Positions 54,020-64,000 of a stretch of 64,000 bases of DNA are shown piece by piece (the stretch's first letter is position 1; the number at the start of each line of letters is the position of its first letter). This stretch comes from Clostridium intestinale DSM 6191 (GTDB lineage: Bacteria > Bacillota > Clostridia > Clostridiales > Clostridiaceae): the NCBI RefSeq assembly GCF_900130055.1, contig NZ_FQXU01000008.1:124001-188000 (forward strand), written 5' to 3'. The notes beneath the pieces were generated by a model that was not told where the DNA came from, made no database searches, and was given only the letters and a program-made list of their open reading frames with translations. The position numbers and the translations under genes are program-made.

Positions 54020-54048
54020 TTGACAAAAAACTAGCAAGCTGATATTAT
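54020..54048 (+). promoter_or_regulatory. Sigma-A promoter of the STAS-like gene
   Basis: TTGACA (54020-54025), 17-base spacer, TATTAT (54043-54048). A TATAAT at 54046-54051 overlaps but gives a 20-base spacer. Confidence 0.65.
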
Positions 54049-54135
54049 AATAATATAAAGTAAATATTCAGAAAATTTAAAAAAAGCAATGAATTAAGAT
54101 TAAAATATATTAAAAATATTAAGGGGTGCGTTGTT

Positions 54136-54405
54136 ATGGAAATAAGAGTAATGGATTATTTAGGAGAAAACTTTGCAATAGAGGACGCAATATTACTAAG
54201 AAGCGTTATATCAGACAATATTGGAAGTGATATAGTTCTAGACTTTGATGGAGTTGATAGAATTCCTTCTACATTCCTATGCTGCTTGTTCAATGACTTG
54301 ATATATGCCCAAGGAAGAGACTTTATTATTAACCACATTAATGTGAAAAACTTATCAAATTATGCTGACTATTCAAGAGTAGTAAAAGGAACAACATTTA
54401 ATTAA
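54136..54405 (+). CDS. STAS-like DUF4325 protein
   Basis: 89 aa, ATG behind AAGGGGTGCG. Matches the DUF4325 layout: a helix with FAIEDAILLRSVI, the strand DIVLDFDGVDRIPSTFLCCLFNDLI, and a closing helix-strand. In other bacteria this domain is often fused or adjacent to histidine-kinase-like ATPases, suggesting anti-sigma antagonist-like roles; here it stands alone with its own promoter and terminator. Function unknown. Confidence 0.8.
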   Translation: MEIRVMDYLGENFAIEDAILLRSVISDNIGSDIVLDFDGVDRIPSTFLCCLFNDLIYAQGRDFIINHINVKNLSNYADYSRVVKGTTFN

Positions 54406-54422
54406 TAGAATTTGCCCATACG

Positions 54423-54455
54423 AAGCTATCCATTTGGATAGCTTTTATATTTTTA
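54423..54455 (+). terminator. Intrinsic terminator
   Basis: AAGCTATCC (54423-54431) pairs with GGATAGCTT (54436-54444), then TTATATTTTT. Confidence 0.82.
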
Positions 54456-54580
54456 TAAAATAGTATATAATCATTAATAAATGACAGGAATTATTTGGTG
54501 AGAAAAATATAATAATATATTATGAAACTAAATAAACCTAAGTATTTTATTAATTTTTTATATTTGGAAGGAGATTAAAA

Positions 54581-55099
54581 ATGACTAAACCTTTAGTAAC
54601 AATAACTATGGCAAATGGGAAAGAAATAAAAGCAGAGCTATATCCAGAGATAGCTCCAAATACAGTAAAGAATTTTATAAGCTTAATTAATAAAGGATTT
54701 TACAATGGATTGGTATTTCACAGAGTTATACCAGGATTTATGATACAAGGAGGATGCCCAGAAGGTGTTGGAACTGGTGGACCTGGATATTCAATTAAAG
54801 GTGAGTTTTCAGCTAATGGCTTTAAAAATGATTTAAAGCATACTAAGGGAGTTCTTTCAATGGCTAGAGCTATGCACCCAGATTCAGCAGGAAGCCAATT
54901 TTTTATTATGGTAGCAAACTCTCCACATTTGGATGGACAATATGCTGGATTTGGAAAAGTTATAGAAGGCTTAGATGTGGTTGATGAAATAGTTAGCGCA
55001 AAAACTGATTTCAGTGATAAACCATATGAAGATCAAGTTATGAAAGAAGTTAAAGTAGATACTTTTGAAGAAAAATACGACGAACCACAAACTCTATAA
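54581..55099 (+). CDS. Peptidyl-prolyl cis-trans isomerase, cyclophilin type
   Basis: 172 aa, ATG behind TTGGAAGGAGATTAAA. Cyclophilin core with the active-site residues in VFHRVIPGFMIQGGCPEGVG, FSMARA-like LSMARAMHPDSAGSQFFIMVANSPHLD, and YAGFGKVIEG. No signal peptide, so cytoplasmic. It catalyses Xaa-Pro isomerisation. First of three close genes: the DUF3783 gene follows after 17 bases and the HTH regulator abuts that. Confidence 0.95.
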   Translation: MTKPLVTITMANGKEIKAELYPEIAPNTVKNFISLINKGFYNGLVFHRVIPGFMIQGGCPEGVGTGGPGYSIKGEFSANGFKNDLKHTKGVLSMARAMHPDSAGSQFFIMVANSPHLDGQYAGFGKVIEGLDVVDEIVSAKTDFSDKPYEDQVMKEVKVDTFEEKYDEPQTL

Positions 55100-55116
55100 A
55101 TCAAGGAGAAAATAGT

Positions 55117-55485
55117 ATGTTAAACAATCATAAATCTATATTAATTTATGGTCTTGATAAAGAGGCACAGCAGGCATTGATAGCGCCTAATTATAGTACT
55201 ATTGTTATCTCAAAAGAAATGGCTAATATGAAGCTTAAAGAGATTATAGATGGTTATAAGTTTGAGAGCAATGATAAGGAACTTCCAGAAGAAAAAGTAG
55301 TTATATTTAACAACTTCACTGATGAAGAACTTCAAGGAATGATAAAACTAATAAGAGCTGTAGCACCAGGCTGTATACTTGCAGTAGTTACGCCAACATC
55401 AATAGATTGGACATTTGCTTATTTAGTTGAACATTTGATGGAAGAAAGAGAGTGGTACAGAAGTCAGCAGAAAGGAAGAGCTTAG
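55117..55485 (+). CDS. DUF3783 family protein
   Basis: 122 aa, ATG behind AAGGAGAAAATAG. Layout matches DUF3783 proteins: an N-terminal alpha/beta part (SILIYGLDKEAQQALIAP) and the conserved end KLIRAVAPGCILAVVTPTSIDWTF with LVEHLMEEREW. Soluble. Function unknown. Its TAG stop is followed at once by the TTG of the next gene, so the two are translationally coupled. Confidence 0.85.
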   Translation: MLNNHKSILIYGLDKEAQQALIAPNYSTIVISKEMANMKLKEIIDGYKFESNDKELPEEKVVIFNNFTDEELQGMIKLIRAVAPGCILAVVTPTSIDWTFAYLVEHLMEEREWYRSQQKGRA

Positions 55486-56181
55486 TTGAGTAGAGTCGGA
55501 GATAGGATAAAGATAGCTAGAGAAAGTAGTGGATTATCACAAAAAGCATTAGCTAAAAAACTTGGATTAGCAGAGAAGTATGTTAATGAAGTTGAGCTAG
55601 GTAGAAAAGTTATAAGCGAAGCTTTAATAGCTAAAATAGGGAAAGTTCTAAATACAGATCTAAATGATATCAGCATGGTTGTTACAGATGAAGATTTGAA
55701 AAAGGAACAACATATTGAAGCTCCAAAGAAAAAGATTTCTTCTGTTTCAGCGCCTAAGATGAATTTATCAGAAGTAAATGAAGATTGGAGCAGTGCATTT
55801 AGTTCGGTATTAAAAAAGGTACCTATTTACAACTATAATTTTGATAAAGAGTATGGTTACAGGGAATTGCCTATTCATTCAAACAAAATAAATGGATATT
55901 CAGTAGATAAAGTTTTTTATATATCAATTGAAGAAAATGATATGATGGGCTTTAGAATAGTAAAAGGTGATATAGCCTTAGTACATTCTGTAAAAGAAAT
56001 TGAATCTAATGGTATATACTTAATTGAACACCAAAATAGTAGAGTGATAAGACAAATAAAGAAATTAGATGGAAATAAGATTCTATTAATAAGTAATAAG
56101 GGATCTATAAGTACTGAGACTGTTAATAGTAAAGAAATTAAGCTTTTAGCTAAATTAGATTTATTAGAAATTAAGTTATAA
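55486..56181 (+). CDS. HTH regulator with degenerate S24 (LexA-like) domain
   Basis: 231 aa, TTG start directly after the previous stop (TAGTTG), ribosome site GGAAGAG inside the previous gene. N-terminal XRE helix-turn-helix (IKIARESSGLSQKALAKKLG, EKYVNEVELGRK). After a Ser/Lys-rich linker, the C-terminal part (GYSVDKVFYISIEENDMMGF, IVKGDIALVHS, NGIYLIEHQNSRVIRQIKK) is the S24 fold. The catalytic Ser of the usual GDSM motif is replaced (NDMM) and Arg stands near the Lys position, so self-cleavage is unlikely; it may work as a ligand- or partner-sensing domain. Confidence 0.85.
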   Translation: MSRVGDRIKIARESSGLSQKALAKKLGLAEKYVNEVELGRKVISEALIAKIGKVLNTDLNDISMVVTDEDLKKEQHIEAPKKKISSVSAPKMNLSEVNEDWSSAFSSVLKKVPIYNYNFDKEYGYRELPIHSNKINGYSVDKVFYISIEENDMMGFRIVKGDIALVHSVKEIESNGIYLIEHQNSRVIRQIKKLDGNKILLISNKGSISTETVNSKEIKLLAKLDLLEIKL

Positions 56182-56226
56182 AAAGATAAGAAGTCATGGA
56201 GAAATTTCCTGACTTCTTATCTTTTT
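56182..56226 (+). terminator. Intrinsic terminator of the cyclophilin operon
   Basis: 15-bp stem (56182-56196 with 56210-56224) extended by GGA/TCC in the loop, then T6. Confidence 0.9.
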
Positions 56227-56372
56227 TATTATATATTTATTTCCAAAAACATAAAATGTTATATATAGTGTTTGAGGGGTGGTCATCGGTATAATTGAAC
56301 ATCTTTTAGCACAATATGAAATTTAAAACCATATAATGGATAATAGTAATTATGATAAAGGAGTTTTATGTT

Positions 56373-57701
56373 TTGGCAATTGGTAGATTAAAAATGCAAT
56401 GTCTTTTAAAAGGAAGATATATACCTGTTGATAATTGTAAAATAACAATTACGCCTCAAAATGGTGAGGCACAAACCTATACACTTTCAACTGATAGCTC
56501 TGGACTAACCCCAGAGATAGATATCACAGCACCTCCTTTAGAATATTCTCAACAACCTATGGAATTAATGCCATATAGTTTATGTGATATTGCAGTAGAA
56601 AGAAGCGGATTTAATCCTGTTTTCATAAGAGGATGTCAAATATTCCCTGAGAATACAGCTATTCAGGAAGTTAATCTAGATGAAAATATGCAAAGAGCTG
56701 AAAGGGCAGAGATAATAAATATAGAAGCCAATACTCTTTTTGGAAACTTTCCTCCTAAGATACCTGAGGATCCAGTTAAACCACTTCCACCACCATCTAG
56801 CGGAGTAGTATTATCTCAACCAGTAGTACCAGAATTTATAATAGTTCATCAAGGAGGACCAAATTCTGCAGGTACAGACTACACAGTAAGGTATAACGAT
56901 TATATAAAAAATGTAGCATCCTGTGAGATTTATTCAACATGGCCTGAAACAACTATAAGAGCGAATATATTTTGCATAATATCTTTTACATTAAATAGAA
57001 TCTATACTGAATGGTATAGAGGAAAAGGAAAGCCATTTGATATAACTAACTCAACAGCTTTTGATCATGCCTTTAATTATGGAAGAAATGTATATGAGAA
57101 CATAAGCGTAATTGTAGATGAAATTTTTTCAACTTATATAAAGAGACAAGGTGCTAGGCAACCTCTTTTAGCTCAATATTGTGACGGAGTTAGAGTTCAA
57201 TGTCCAGGATGGCTTACACAATGGGGAAGTAAATATTTAGGTGATCAAGGAAGAACTCCTTATCAAATAATAACTAACTTTTATGGAAGTGATGTTGAGC
57301 TTACTACAGCTGAGCAAGTACAAGGAATTCCTAAATCATATCCAGGATATACTTTGACAATTGGTTCATCTGGTACTCCTGTAAGAACAATACAAGGATA
57401 TTTAAATAGAATATCTCAGAACTATCCACTTATACCTAAGGTAAGTGTTGATGGACAGTATGGAGCTAAAACTGCCGAATCAGTAAGAGTGTTTCAAAGC
57501 ATATTCTCGCTTCCACAAACAGGGAATGTAGATTATGCTACATGGTATCAGTTGTCTAATATTTACGTAGGAGTTACTAAGATAGCAGAATTAAGAGGCT
57601 CAGATGATGACAGGAATAGAATATTTGTACCACCTAAAGGAATTACGGATTTTTATAATCCAGTAACACCTTCATTTGTATATTCAGATGATTTATTATA
57701 A
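56373..57701 (+). CDS. sleC: SleC-like spore cortex-lytic enzyme
   Basis: 442 aa from TTG 56373, chosen because AAAGGAG (56357-56363) sits 9 bases upstream; ATG 56352 would place that site inside the gene. N-terminal prepeptide-like domain with beta strands (CLLKGRYIPVDNCKITITPQ), a Pro-rich linker (PVKPLPPPSSG), a SpoIID-like central domain (IKNVASCEIYSTWPETTIRA, CDGVRVQCPGWLTQWGSKYL), and a C-terminal PG_binding_1 repeat (TVGSSGTPVRTIQGYL-type, VDGQYGAKTAESVRVFQ). This is the layout of clostridial SleC, a germination-specific lytic transglycosylase activated by Csp proteases. CATATAAT at 56330-56337 is a sigma-E-like -10 box. No csp genes are in the window. Confidence 0.9.
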   Translation: MAIGRLKMQCLLKGRYIPVDNCKITITPQNGEAQTYTLSTDSSGLTPEIDITAPPLEYSQQPMELMPYSLCDIAVERSGFNPVFIRGCQIFPENTAIQEVNLDENMQRAERAEIINIEANTLFGNFPPKIPEDPVKPLPPPSSGVVLSQPVVPEFIIVHQGGPNSAGTDYTVRYNDYIKNVASCEIYSTWPETTIRANIFCIISFTLNRIYTEWYRGKGKPFDITNSTAFDHAFNYGRNVYENISVIVDEIFSTYIKRQGARQPLLAQYCDGVRVQCPGWLTQWGSKYLGDQGRTPYQIITNFYGSDVELTTAEQVQGIPKSYPGYTLTIGSSGTPVRTIQGYLNRISQNYPLIPKVSVDGQYGAKTAESVRVFQSIFSLPQTGNVDYATWYQLSNIYVGVTKIAELRGSDDDRNRIFVPPKGITDFYNPVTPSFVYSDDLL

Positions 57702-57707
57702 ATATGT

Positions 57708-57747
57708 AAAAGCAAAAGAGCTAGGGTATCCTAGTTCTTTTGCTTTT
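57708..57747 (+). terminator. Bidirectional terminator between sleC and the pflX-like gene
   Basis: 18-bp stem with one G-U pair (57708-57725 with 57730-57747), A4/T4 flanks. Confidence 0.9.
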
Positions 57748-58651
57748 AAACACCTTCATTATTAAATTTGGGAACAAAGGTATTAGAATCTGTGCCGCTC
57801 TCTTGAATAAAACCTTTAGTTATACCTATAGAAACTGCATAATCAATTAAAGAATCATAATGTTTAGGGTTTAGTGATTTATTTATTTCAGGGAACTTAA
57901 AGGCCCTGTTAAGAGGAGTATATTGATTCATTAAGCTTATATACACAGAATCACTAAACATAGAATATATCTCATCTAATACTTTCTTGGAATCGAATAA
58001 AAGACCAGGAAGCATTAAATGCCTTATTATTAATCCTTTTTTTACTATTCCATTGTCATCAAACTCCACTTCTCCAACCTGTTTAAACATTTCTTTCAAA
58101 ATAGAAATAACATTATCATGATAATTATTAGAATCGGAATATTTAAGTGCATATTTATCATTAAAATATTTAAAATCAGGAAGATAAACATCAATATAAC
58201 CTTCTAAAAGCTTAATGGTTTCTATGGAATCATACCCATTAGAATTATATACTATAGGGATAGACAAACCATTATTTTTAGCTATCTTTATAGCTTCAAT
58301 TATTTGAGGAACATAGTGAGTTGGTGTAACTAGATTTATATTATTAGCTTTTTTTGCTTGAAGTTCTAAGAATATTTTACTAAGTCTATCTATAGAAACT
58401 ATTTTACCGTTATAATCTTGACTTATTTCATGATTTTGACAAAATACACAAGAAAGATTACAGTGAGAAAAGAATACTGTTCCAGAGCCATTTTCACCAG
58501 AAATACAAGGCTCTTCCCAGAAATGAAGTTCAGCCCTTGCCACCTTTAAATCTACTCCTGCTTTACAGTATCCTAACATTCCTTTTGTTCTGCTTACTCT
58601 ACACTTTCTGAAACATAATATACAACTATCTAATTCATTCATATAGTTCAT
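57746..58651 (-). CDS. Radical SAM protein, PflX/COG1313 type
   Basis: 301 aa, ATG behind GAGGTGTTATT. N-terminal cysteine cluster (SCILCFRKCRVSR, GYC), then HFWEEPCISGENGSGTVFFS and the radical SAM motif CNLSCVFCQNHEISQ, which is the PflX signature. Related to pyruvate formate-lyase activase, but the physiological substrate of this family is not known to me. Downstream of the YkvI-like transporter on the same strand with a 27-base gap. Confidence 0.9.
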   Translation of the reverse strand: MNYMNELDSCILCFRKCRVSRTKGMLGYCKAGVDLKVARAELHFWEEPCISGENGSGTVFFSHCNLSCVFCQNHEISQDYNGKIVSIDRLSKIFLELQAKKANNINLVTPTHYVPQIIEAIKIAKNNGLSIPIVYNSNGYDSIETIKLLEGYIDVYLPDFKYFNDKYALKYSDSNNYHDNVISILKEMFKQVGEVEFDDNGIVKKGLIIRHLMLPGLLFDSKKVLDEIYSMFSDSVYISLMNQYTPLNRAFKFPEINKSLNPKHYDSLIDYAVSIGITKGFIQESGTDSNTFVPKFNNEGV

Positions 58652-58678
58652 AATAACACCTCAGAAAGATTATACATC

Positions 58679-59740
58679 CTAATGGGCTTTTAACCAATAC
58701 TGCTTTACGTAGAAAAATACACATTGGAAAATAAATAGTAGACTAAGTACACCAAATACAGGATACAATACAGAAATTAAATTAGTGAAACCTATTTGAG
58801 AAATAGGTAAAGCAAATAAAATAACTATAAAGATTCCTTTCTTAAAAGAAATATTAAAACTCTCCTCTAAGCTTTTACTTATTGAATATACATCTGATAC
58901 CTCTGTAGAAAACATTTCTAATAATATTATCATAAGAAGCATAACTTGAATAACTTTTCCAAAACGATTAGCTATATATAATAGTGGAATCTCGTATCTG
59001 TATATATAAGGCTGATTAAGCATTAGCATAATATTAATTAATATACATATAACAGTTAAACCGATAGCACCTAATGTAATTCCCCAGATTAAAGTGCTTT
59101 TCTTTTTAATTTCTTTGCTAAGAGGAGCTAGTACACCACTACAGCAAAGGATATTATAACCAGAGTATAAAATAGTAGATAAAATCCAATTGCTTTTCTG
59201 AACTGGGAATGATACTAAGGTCTTTATATTTATTGCATCTCTATAAAAAAATACGTAAAGAAGCATAATAGTAACTATGACCGTTATTAATGATGGGACT
59301 ATAAAAGAATTTATTTCAATAAGTCCTTTAGTTCCTCTGAGTAATGTTAATATTGCGAATGCTGCCATAATTAAGGTTCCTACTAATTTTGGAATTCCAA
59401 AAAATTGATTAAGTAAAGCACCAGAACCAGCTAAGATTATTGAGGCACTTGATATTATATATAAAGTTGTAATTGACCCTAATATTTTGCCTAAAATATT
59501 AGGACTTACTTTATTTATAACATGAGAATAAGAATTTAAATTATAATCTACACTAATTTTAGATATTATAGAGCCCATAATTATATAAAATATTCCACAT
59601 ATAATTATTCCAATAAAACTTTTAATACCGTAAGAAGTAAAAAATTGTGTTATCTCTTTACCAGAAGCTAAGCCAGCACCTACTATAGTTCCTATAAATA
59701 CGGCAGCGACTTGAAAGATTTTTTGGATTTCTTTACTCAA
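58679..59740 (-). CDS. YkvI-family membrane transporter
   Basis: 353 aa, ATG behind GGAGGGATATATTTG. About ten membrane helices; the first has FQVAAVFIGTIVGAGLASGKEITQFF, the LeuT-superfamily unwound-helix motif, and helix 6 region SNWILSTILYSGYNILCCSGVLAPL matches YkvI proteins. Substrate unknown. It heads a two-gene unit with the PflX-like gene; the pairing may be transcriptional only. Confidence 0.88.
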   Translation of the reverse strand: MSKEIQKIFQVAAVFIGTIVGAGLASGKEITQFFTSYGIKSFIGIIICGIFYIIMGSIISKISVDYNLNSYSHVINKVSPNILGKILGSITTLYIISSASIILAGSGALLNQFFGIPKLVGTLIMAAFAILTLLRGTKGLIEINSFIVPSLITVIVTIMLLYVFFYRDAINIKTLVSFPVQKSNWILSTILYSGYNILCCSGVLAPLSKEIKKKSTLIWGITLGAIGLTVICILINIMLMLNQPYIYRYEIPLLYIANRFGKVIQVMLLMIILLEMFSTEVSDVYSISKSLEESFNISFKKGIFIVILFALPISQIGFTNLISVLYPVFGVLSLLFIFQCVFFYVKQYWLKAH

Positions 59741-59887
59741 ATATATCCCTCCTTGGTCTAAATATGTTAACTCACCTATGATAAATATATATATTAACTT
59801 ATCCGTTTATTCCAGTATTAGCAGAATAAATACTTTAAATTATTTTGGAAAAGCTAATAATATAAATTAAAATTTGGAGGGATAAAG

Positions 59888-60958
59888 GTGAAGAGATTTC
59901 TGGCTTTTTTTATAATAGTTATAATGAGTACATTTTTTGGGGGCTGTTCGCAAAAGGAGAAAGATACTGAAGAAACTATACAAGATGCCTTTGATTACGA
60001 AAAGGGACAAAAGATAGCAGATCAATACATAGAAAATTTAGCTAAAGGACAGTTTCAACTTTTAGAAGATTTAAGTACGCCAGACCTAAGCAATAGTAAT
60101 AAGTTAATAACAGAAAAAGGCGAAAAAATTATATCTTATAAAAAGATGGATACTAAAGAAACTGGAAAGAGCATGTACTACAGATATAGAGTTAATAGAT
60201 GCAAGGAAGGATCTCCAAGAACTGATTTAGATGATATAATCATCCAAGTTGAGAGAAGTGAAAATGGGTATCTAGTATCAGACGTAACTGCTTCAACAGA
60301 AATAGAAGTATTTTCAACAGCTTCATCTCTACGTGTAAAATATAAAGATGAGGTTAGAAATTACTTGCTCTTAAGAATAAATAATTTACCAAAGGAAACT
60401 TACCCTAAGATAAATAAAGCTCCTATATATAAAGAAACAATACCAACAGAAGAATTTGGGAGTATAAATCTTGCTTATGAAGGCAAAAAGATAGCTATAA
60501 CATCAAAAGATAAAACTAAGACATTTATAGGTATAGTTGAAATAGATTCAGAAGAAAAAAAGAAATCAACAGCTGATACAGGAAATTCAGAGATGACAGA
60601 GCAATTAGAACTTTTGGAAAGACCTATAGGTAAAAAGATAATACCTTTGGATTTAATATATGATAAAAATGTAGAGCAGCTTATCTTTTCTAAAGATGAA
60701 GATTCACTAGTAGTTCAGTATTCTGAAGCTAATAAGGGAAAAGGAATAAATATATATAAATCAAATAGTGGTGAGCTTCAAGATGTAAGGCTTGATGACA
60801 TGTTCCCCAGAGAAAAATATAATGTTTTAATAAATAAATTAAATGAAAAAGATTTATACATAAAAATAACCCCATTAGAAGGAGTAAAAGGTATAAGAGA
60901 AGACGTCATAGGGGAATATTCCATAAATTTAAAGGATTTAAATATAACCAAACTATAA
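59888..60958 (+). CDS. Lipoprotein of unknown function
   Basis: 356 aa, GTG start behind GGAGGGATAAAG. Lipoprotein signal MKRFLAFFIIVIMSTFFGGC with the Cys at residue 20. The mature protein is rich in Lys and Glu; residues 40-130 (GQKIADQYIENLAKGQFQLL) resemble an NTF2-like or DUF3887 fold in outline, but this is a guess. No catalytic motif is seen. Followed after 43 bases by the radical SAM gene. Confidence 0.75.
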   Translation: MKRFLAFFIIVIMSTFFGGCSQKEKDTEETIQDAFDYEKGQKIADQYIENLAKGQFQLLEDLSTPDLSNSNKLITEKGEKIISYKKMDTKETGKSMYYRYRVNRCKEGSPRTDLDDIIIQVERSENGYLVSDVTASTEIEVFSTASSLRVKYKDEVRNYLLLRINNLPKETYPKINKAPIYKETIPTEEFGSINLAYEGKKIAITSKDKTKTFIGIVEIDSEEKKKSTADTGNSEMTEQLELLERPIGKKIIPLDLIYDKNVEQLIFSKDEDSLVVQYSEANKGKGINIYKSNSGELQDVRLDDMFPREKYNVLINKLNEKDLYIKITPLEGVKGIREDVIGEYSINLKDLNITKL

Positions 60959-61001
60959 TATAATACTTATATAAGATAATATTATAGAAAAAGGTGAGAA
61001 C

Positions 61002-61931
61002 ATGGACAATAAACTTTTGGGGAATAAAAGATATTTAAGCTTAAATCATTTTTTAAGAGAGAAGTTTGGAGAAAAGATATTTAAGATATCCTTAGATGCT
61101 GGATTTTCTTGCCCCAATAGAGACGGAAAGATAAGTAAAGGCGGATGTTTATTTTGCAGTGAAAGAGGTTCAGGTGACTTTGCTGGAGATAGGAACTTTT
61201 CAATAGAAAATCAGTTTGTTGACATAAAAAATATGATGGCTAACAAATGGAAAAGTGGAAAATATATAGCTTATTTTCAAGCGTATACTAATACATATGC
61301 ACCAATAGATATCTTAAAGGAAAAATATAATGAAGCTCTTAAACAAAAGGATGTTGTAGGCTTAGCTATAGCAACAAGACCAGATTGTTTATCAGAAGAG
61401 GTTTTAGACTTATTAGAAGAGATAAATAAAAAGGTGTATGTTTGGATAGAGCTAGGTTTTCAAACGGTAAGTGATGAAACAGCGAGACTTATCAATAGAG
61501 GATATACATTAGATGTTTTTGAAAAAGCTTTAGAGGATTTAAGGAAAAGAAATATAGATGTTGTTGTACATACTATATTTGGATTACCTAAAGAAAATAA
61601 AGAAGATATGCTTAATACCATAAGATATTTAGCTGATAAAGATATTCAGGGAATAAAATTTCATCTTCTTCATTTGATGAAAGATACACCAATGGTAAAA
61701 CTATATGAAAAAGGAATGATAGAGTTTCTATCTAAGGAAGACTATATAGATTTAATATGTCAATCAATTTGCATGTTACCACAAAATGTAGTTGTACATA
61801 GGCTAACAGGAGATTCTCCAAGAGAGCTATTAATTGGACCAATGTGGAGCTTAAAAAAGTGGGAAATATTAAATGAAATAGATAAGACAATGGAAGATAA
61901 TGATTATTATCAAGGAAAATTTAAAAAATAG
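61002..61931 (+). CDS. Radical SAM protein, TIGR01212 (YtqA) type
   Basis: 309 aa, ATG behind AAAAGGTGAGAAC. Elp3-like radical SAM fold: KISLDAGFSCPNRDGKISKG, GCLFCSERGSGDFAGDR (cluster cysteines), YFQAYTNTYAPIDILKEKY, and VWIELGFQTVSDETARLINRG. Matches TIGR01212/YtqA, a family of unknown reaction. Cytoplasmic. Ends before a terminator. Confidence 0.93.
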   Translation: MDNKLLGNKRYLSLNHFLREKFGEKIFKISLDAGFSCPNRDGKISKGGCLFCSERGSGDFAGDRNFSIENQFVDIKNMMANKWKSGKYIAYFQAYTNTYAPIDILKEKYNEALKQKDVVGLAIATRPDCLSEEVLDLLEEINKKVYVWIELGFQTVSDETARLINRGYTLDVFEKALEDLRKRNIDVVVHTIFGLPKENKEDMLNTIRYLADKDIQGIKFHLLHLMKDTPMVKLYEKGMIEFLSKEDYIDLICQSICMLPQNVVVHRLTGDSPRELLIGPMWSLKKWEILNEIDKTMEDNDYYQGKFKK

Positions 61932-61940
61932 TTAGAAGGA

Positions 61941-61980
61941 AAAACAGAGTAGATATTTTTATCAACCCTGTTTTTTTTAT
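61941..61980 (+). terminator. Intrinsic terminator after the radical SAM gene
   Basis: 16-bp stem with two mismatches (61941-61956 with 61961-61976) and a T8 run at 61972-61979. Confidence 0.8.
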
Positions 61981-62053
61981 TTACTAAAGTTTTGTGTATG
62001 GGAACAGTAGGCAATTGGAATAATATTTTAAGATTAGTAAAAAAATAGTTTAG

Positions 62054-64000
<1,947 letters not shown>

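Overview
The window reads as an anaerobic, spore-forming, low-GC Firmicute, most likely Clostridium in the broad sense. Coding DNA is strongly A+T-rich, Shine-Dalgarno sites are strong (AGGAGG/GGGGG), intrinsic terminators are abundant, and pyruvate:ferredoxin oxidoreductase, a SleC-type cortex-lytic enzyme, YabE, a yybP-ykoY riboswitch and PyrR/LexA sites are present. I cannot name a species. I see no rRNA, tRNA, CRISPR array, insertion sequence or prophage.

Layout. 1-10 kb: 3' end of a SNF2 helicase, a peptidoglycan-binding hydrolase-like protein, a GltD-like flavoprotein, an HD protein with an apparent AUA start, topB, and a group of small lipoprotein/membrane/DUF genes. 10-18.6 kb: the most distinctive region. 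Two operons carry pseudaminic-acid genes (pseF-like, maoC, pseH, pseI; then pseB, pseG). They are followed without a clear break by five small paralogous beta-sandwich-like proteins, a 56-aa protein, and a Maf (DUF115) glycosyltransferase-like protein. Both operons start from nearly identical upstream elements that fit the mother-cell sigma-K promoter pattern (AC-N17-CATTTAATA). No flagellar gene is present and the small proteins lack signal peptides. I infer a spore-surface protein glycosylation system. PseC, the aminotransferase step, is absent from the window. 18.7-25.6 kb: APC permease, a probable sporulation protein, a polar amino-acid ABC transporter, a candidate structured RNA, a MenA-like prenyltransferase and YabE. 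25.8-34.9 kb: a zinc-ribbon protein plus DEAD-box helicase pair, M16 peptidase, phosphatase, TSCPD and RidA proteins, and an HD-GYP-like protein whose 3' end is altered by a frameshifting tandem duplication.

35-45.6 kb: SDR enzymes, proBA, a P-type cation ATPase behind a manganese riboswitch, an orphan Rpn-tail-like mini-gene, a macro-domain protein, a NatAB-type exporter and 3-methyladenine glycosylase. 45.7-53 kb: a Trp-rich unknown protein, a candidate small RNA, carAB behind a PyrR attenuator, an SOS-controlled small YciI-like gene with two LexA boxes, and an HD-GYP protein. 53-64 kb: murI, a STAS-like protein, a cyclophilin-DUF3783-HTH/S24 operon, sleC, a PflX-type radical SAM protein with a YkvI-type transporter, a lipoprotein, a second radical SAM protein, and the 5' part of the PFOR gene, which runs off the window.

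Most of the window is housekeeping. The strongest leads are the pse/Maf/paralog locus with sigma-K-like promoters, the SOS-controlled YciI-like gene, the AUA-start HD gene, and the two unassigned RNA candidates.
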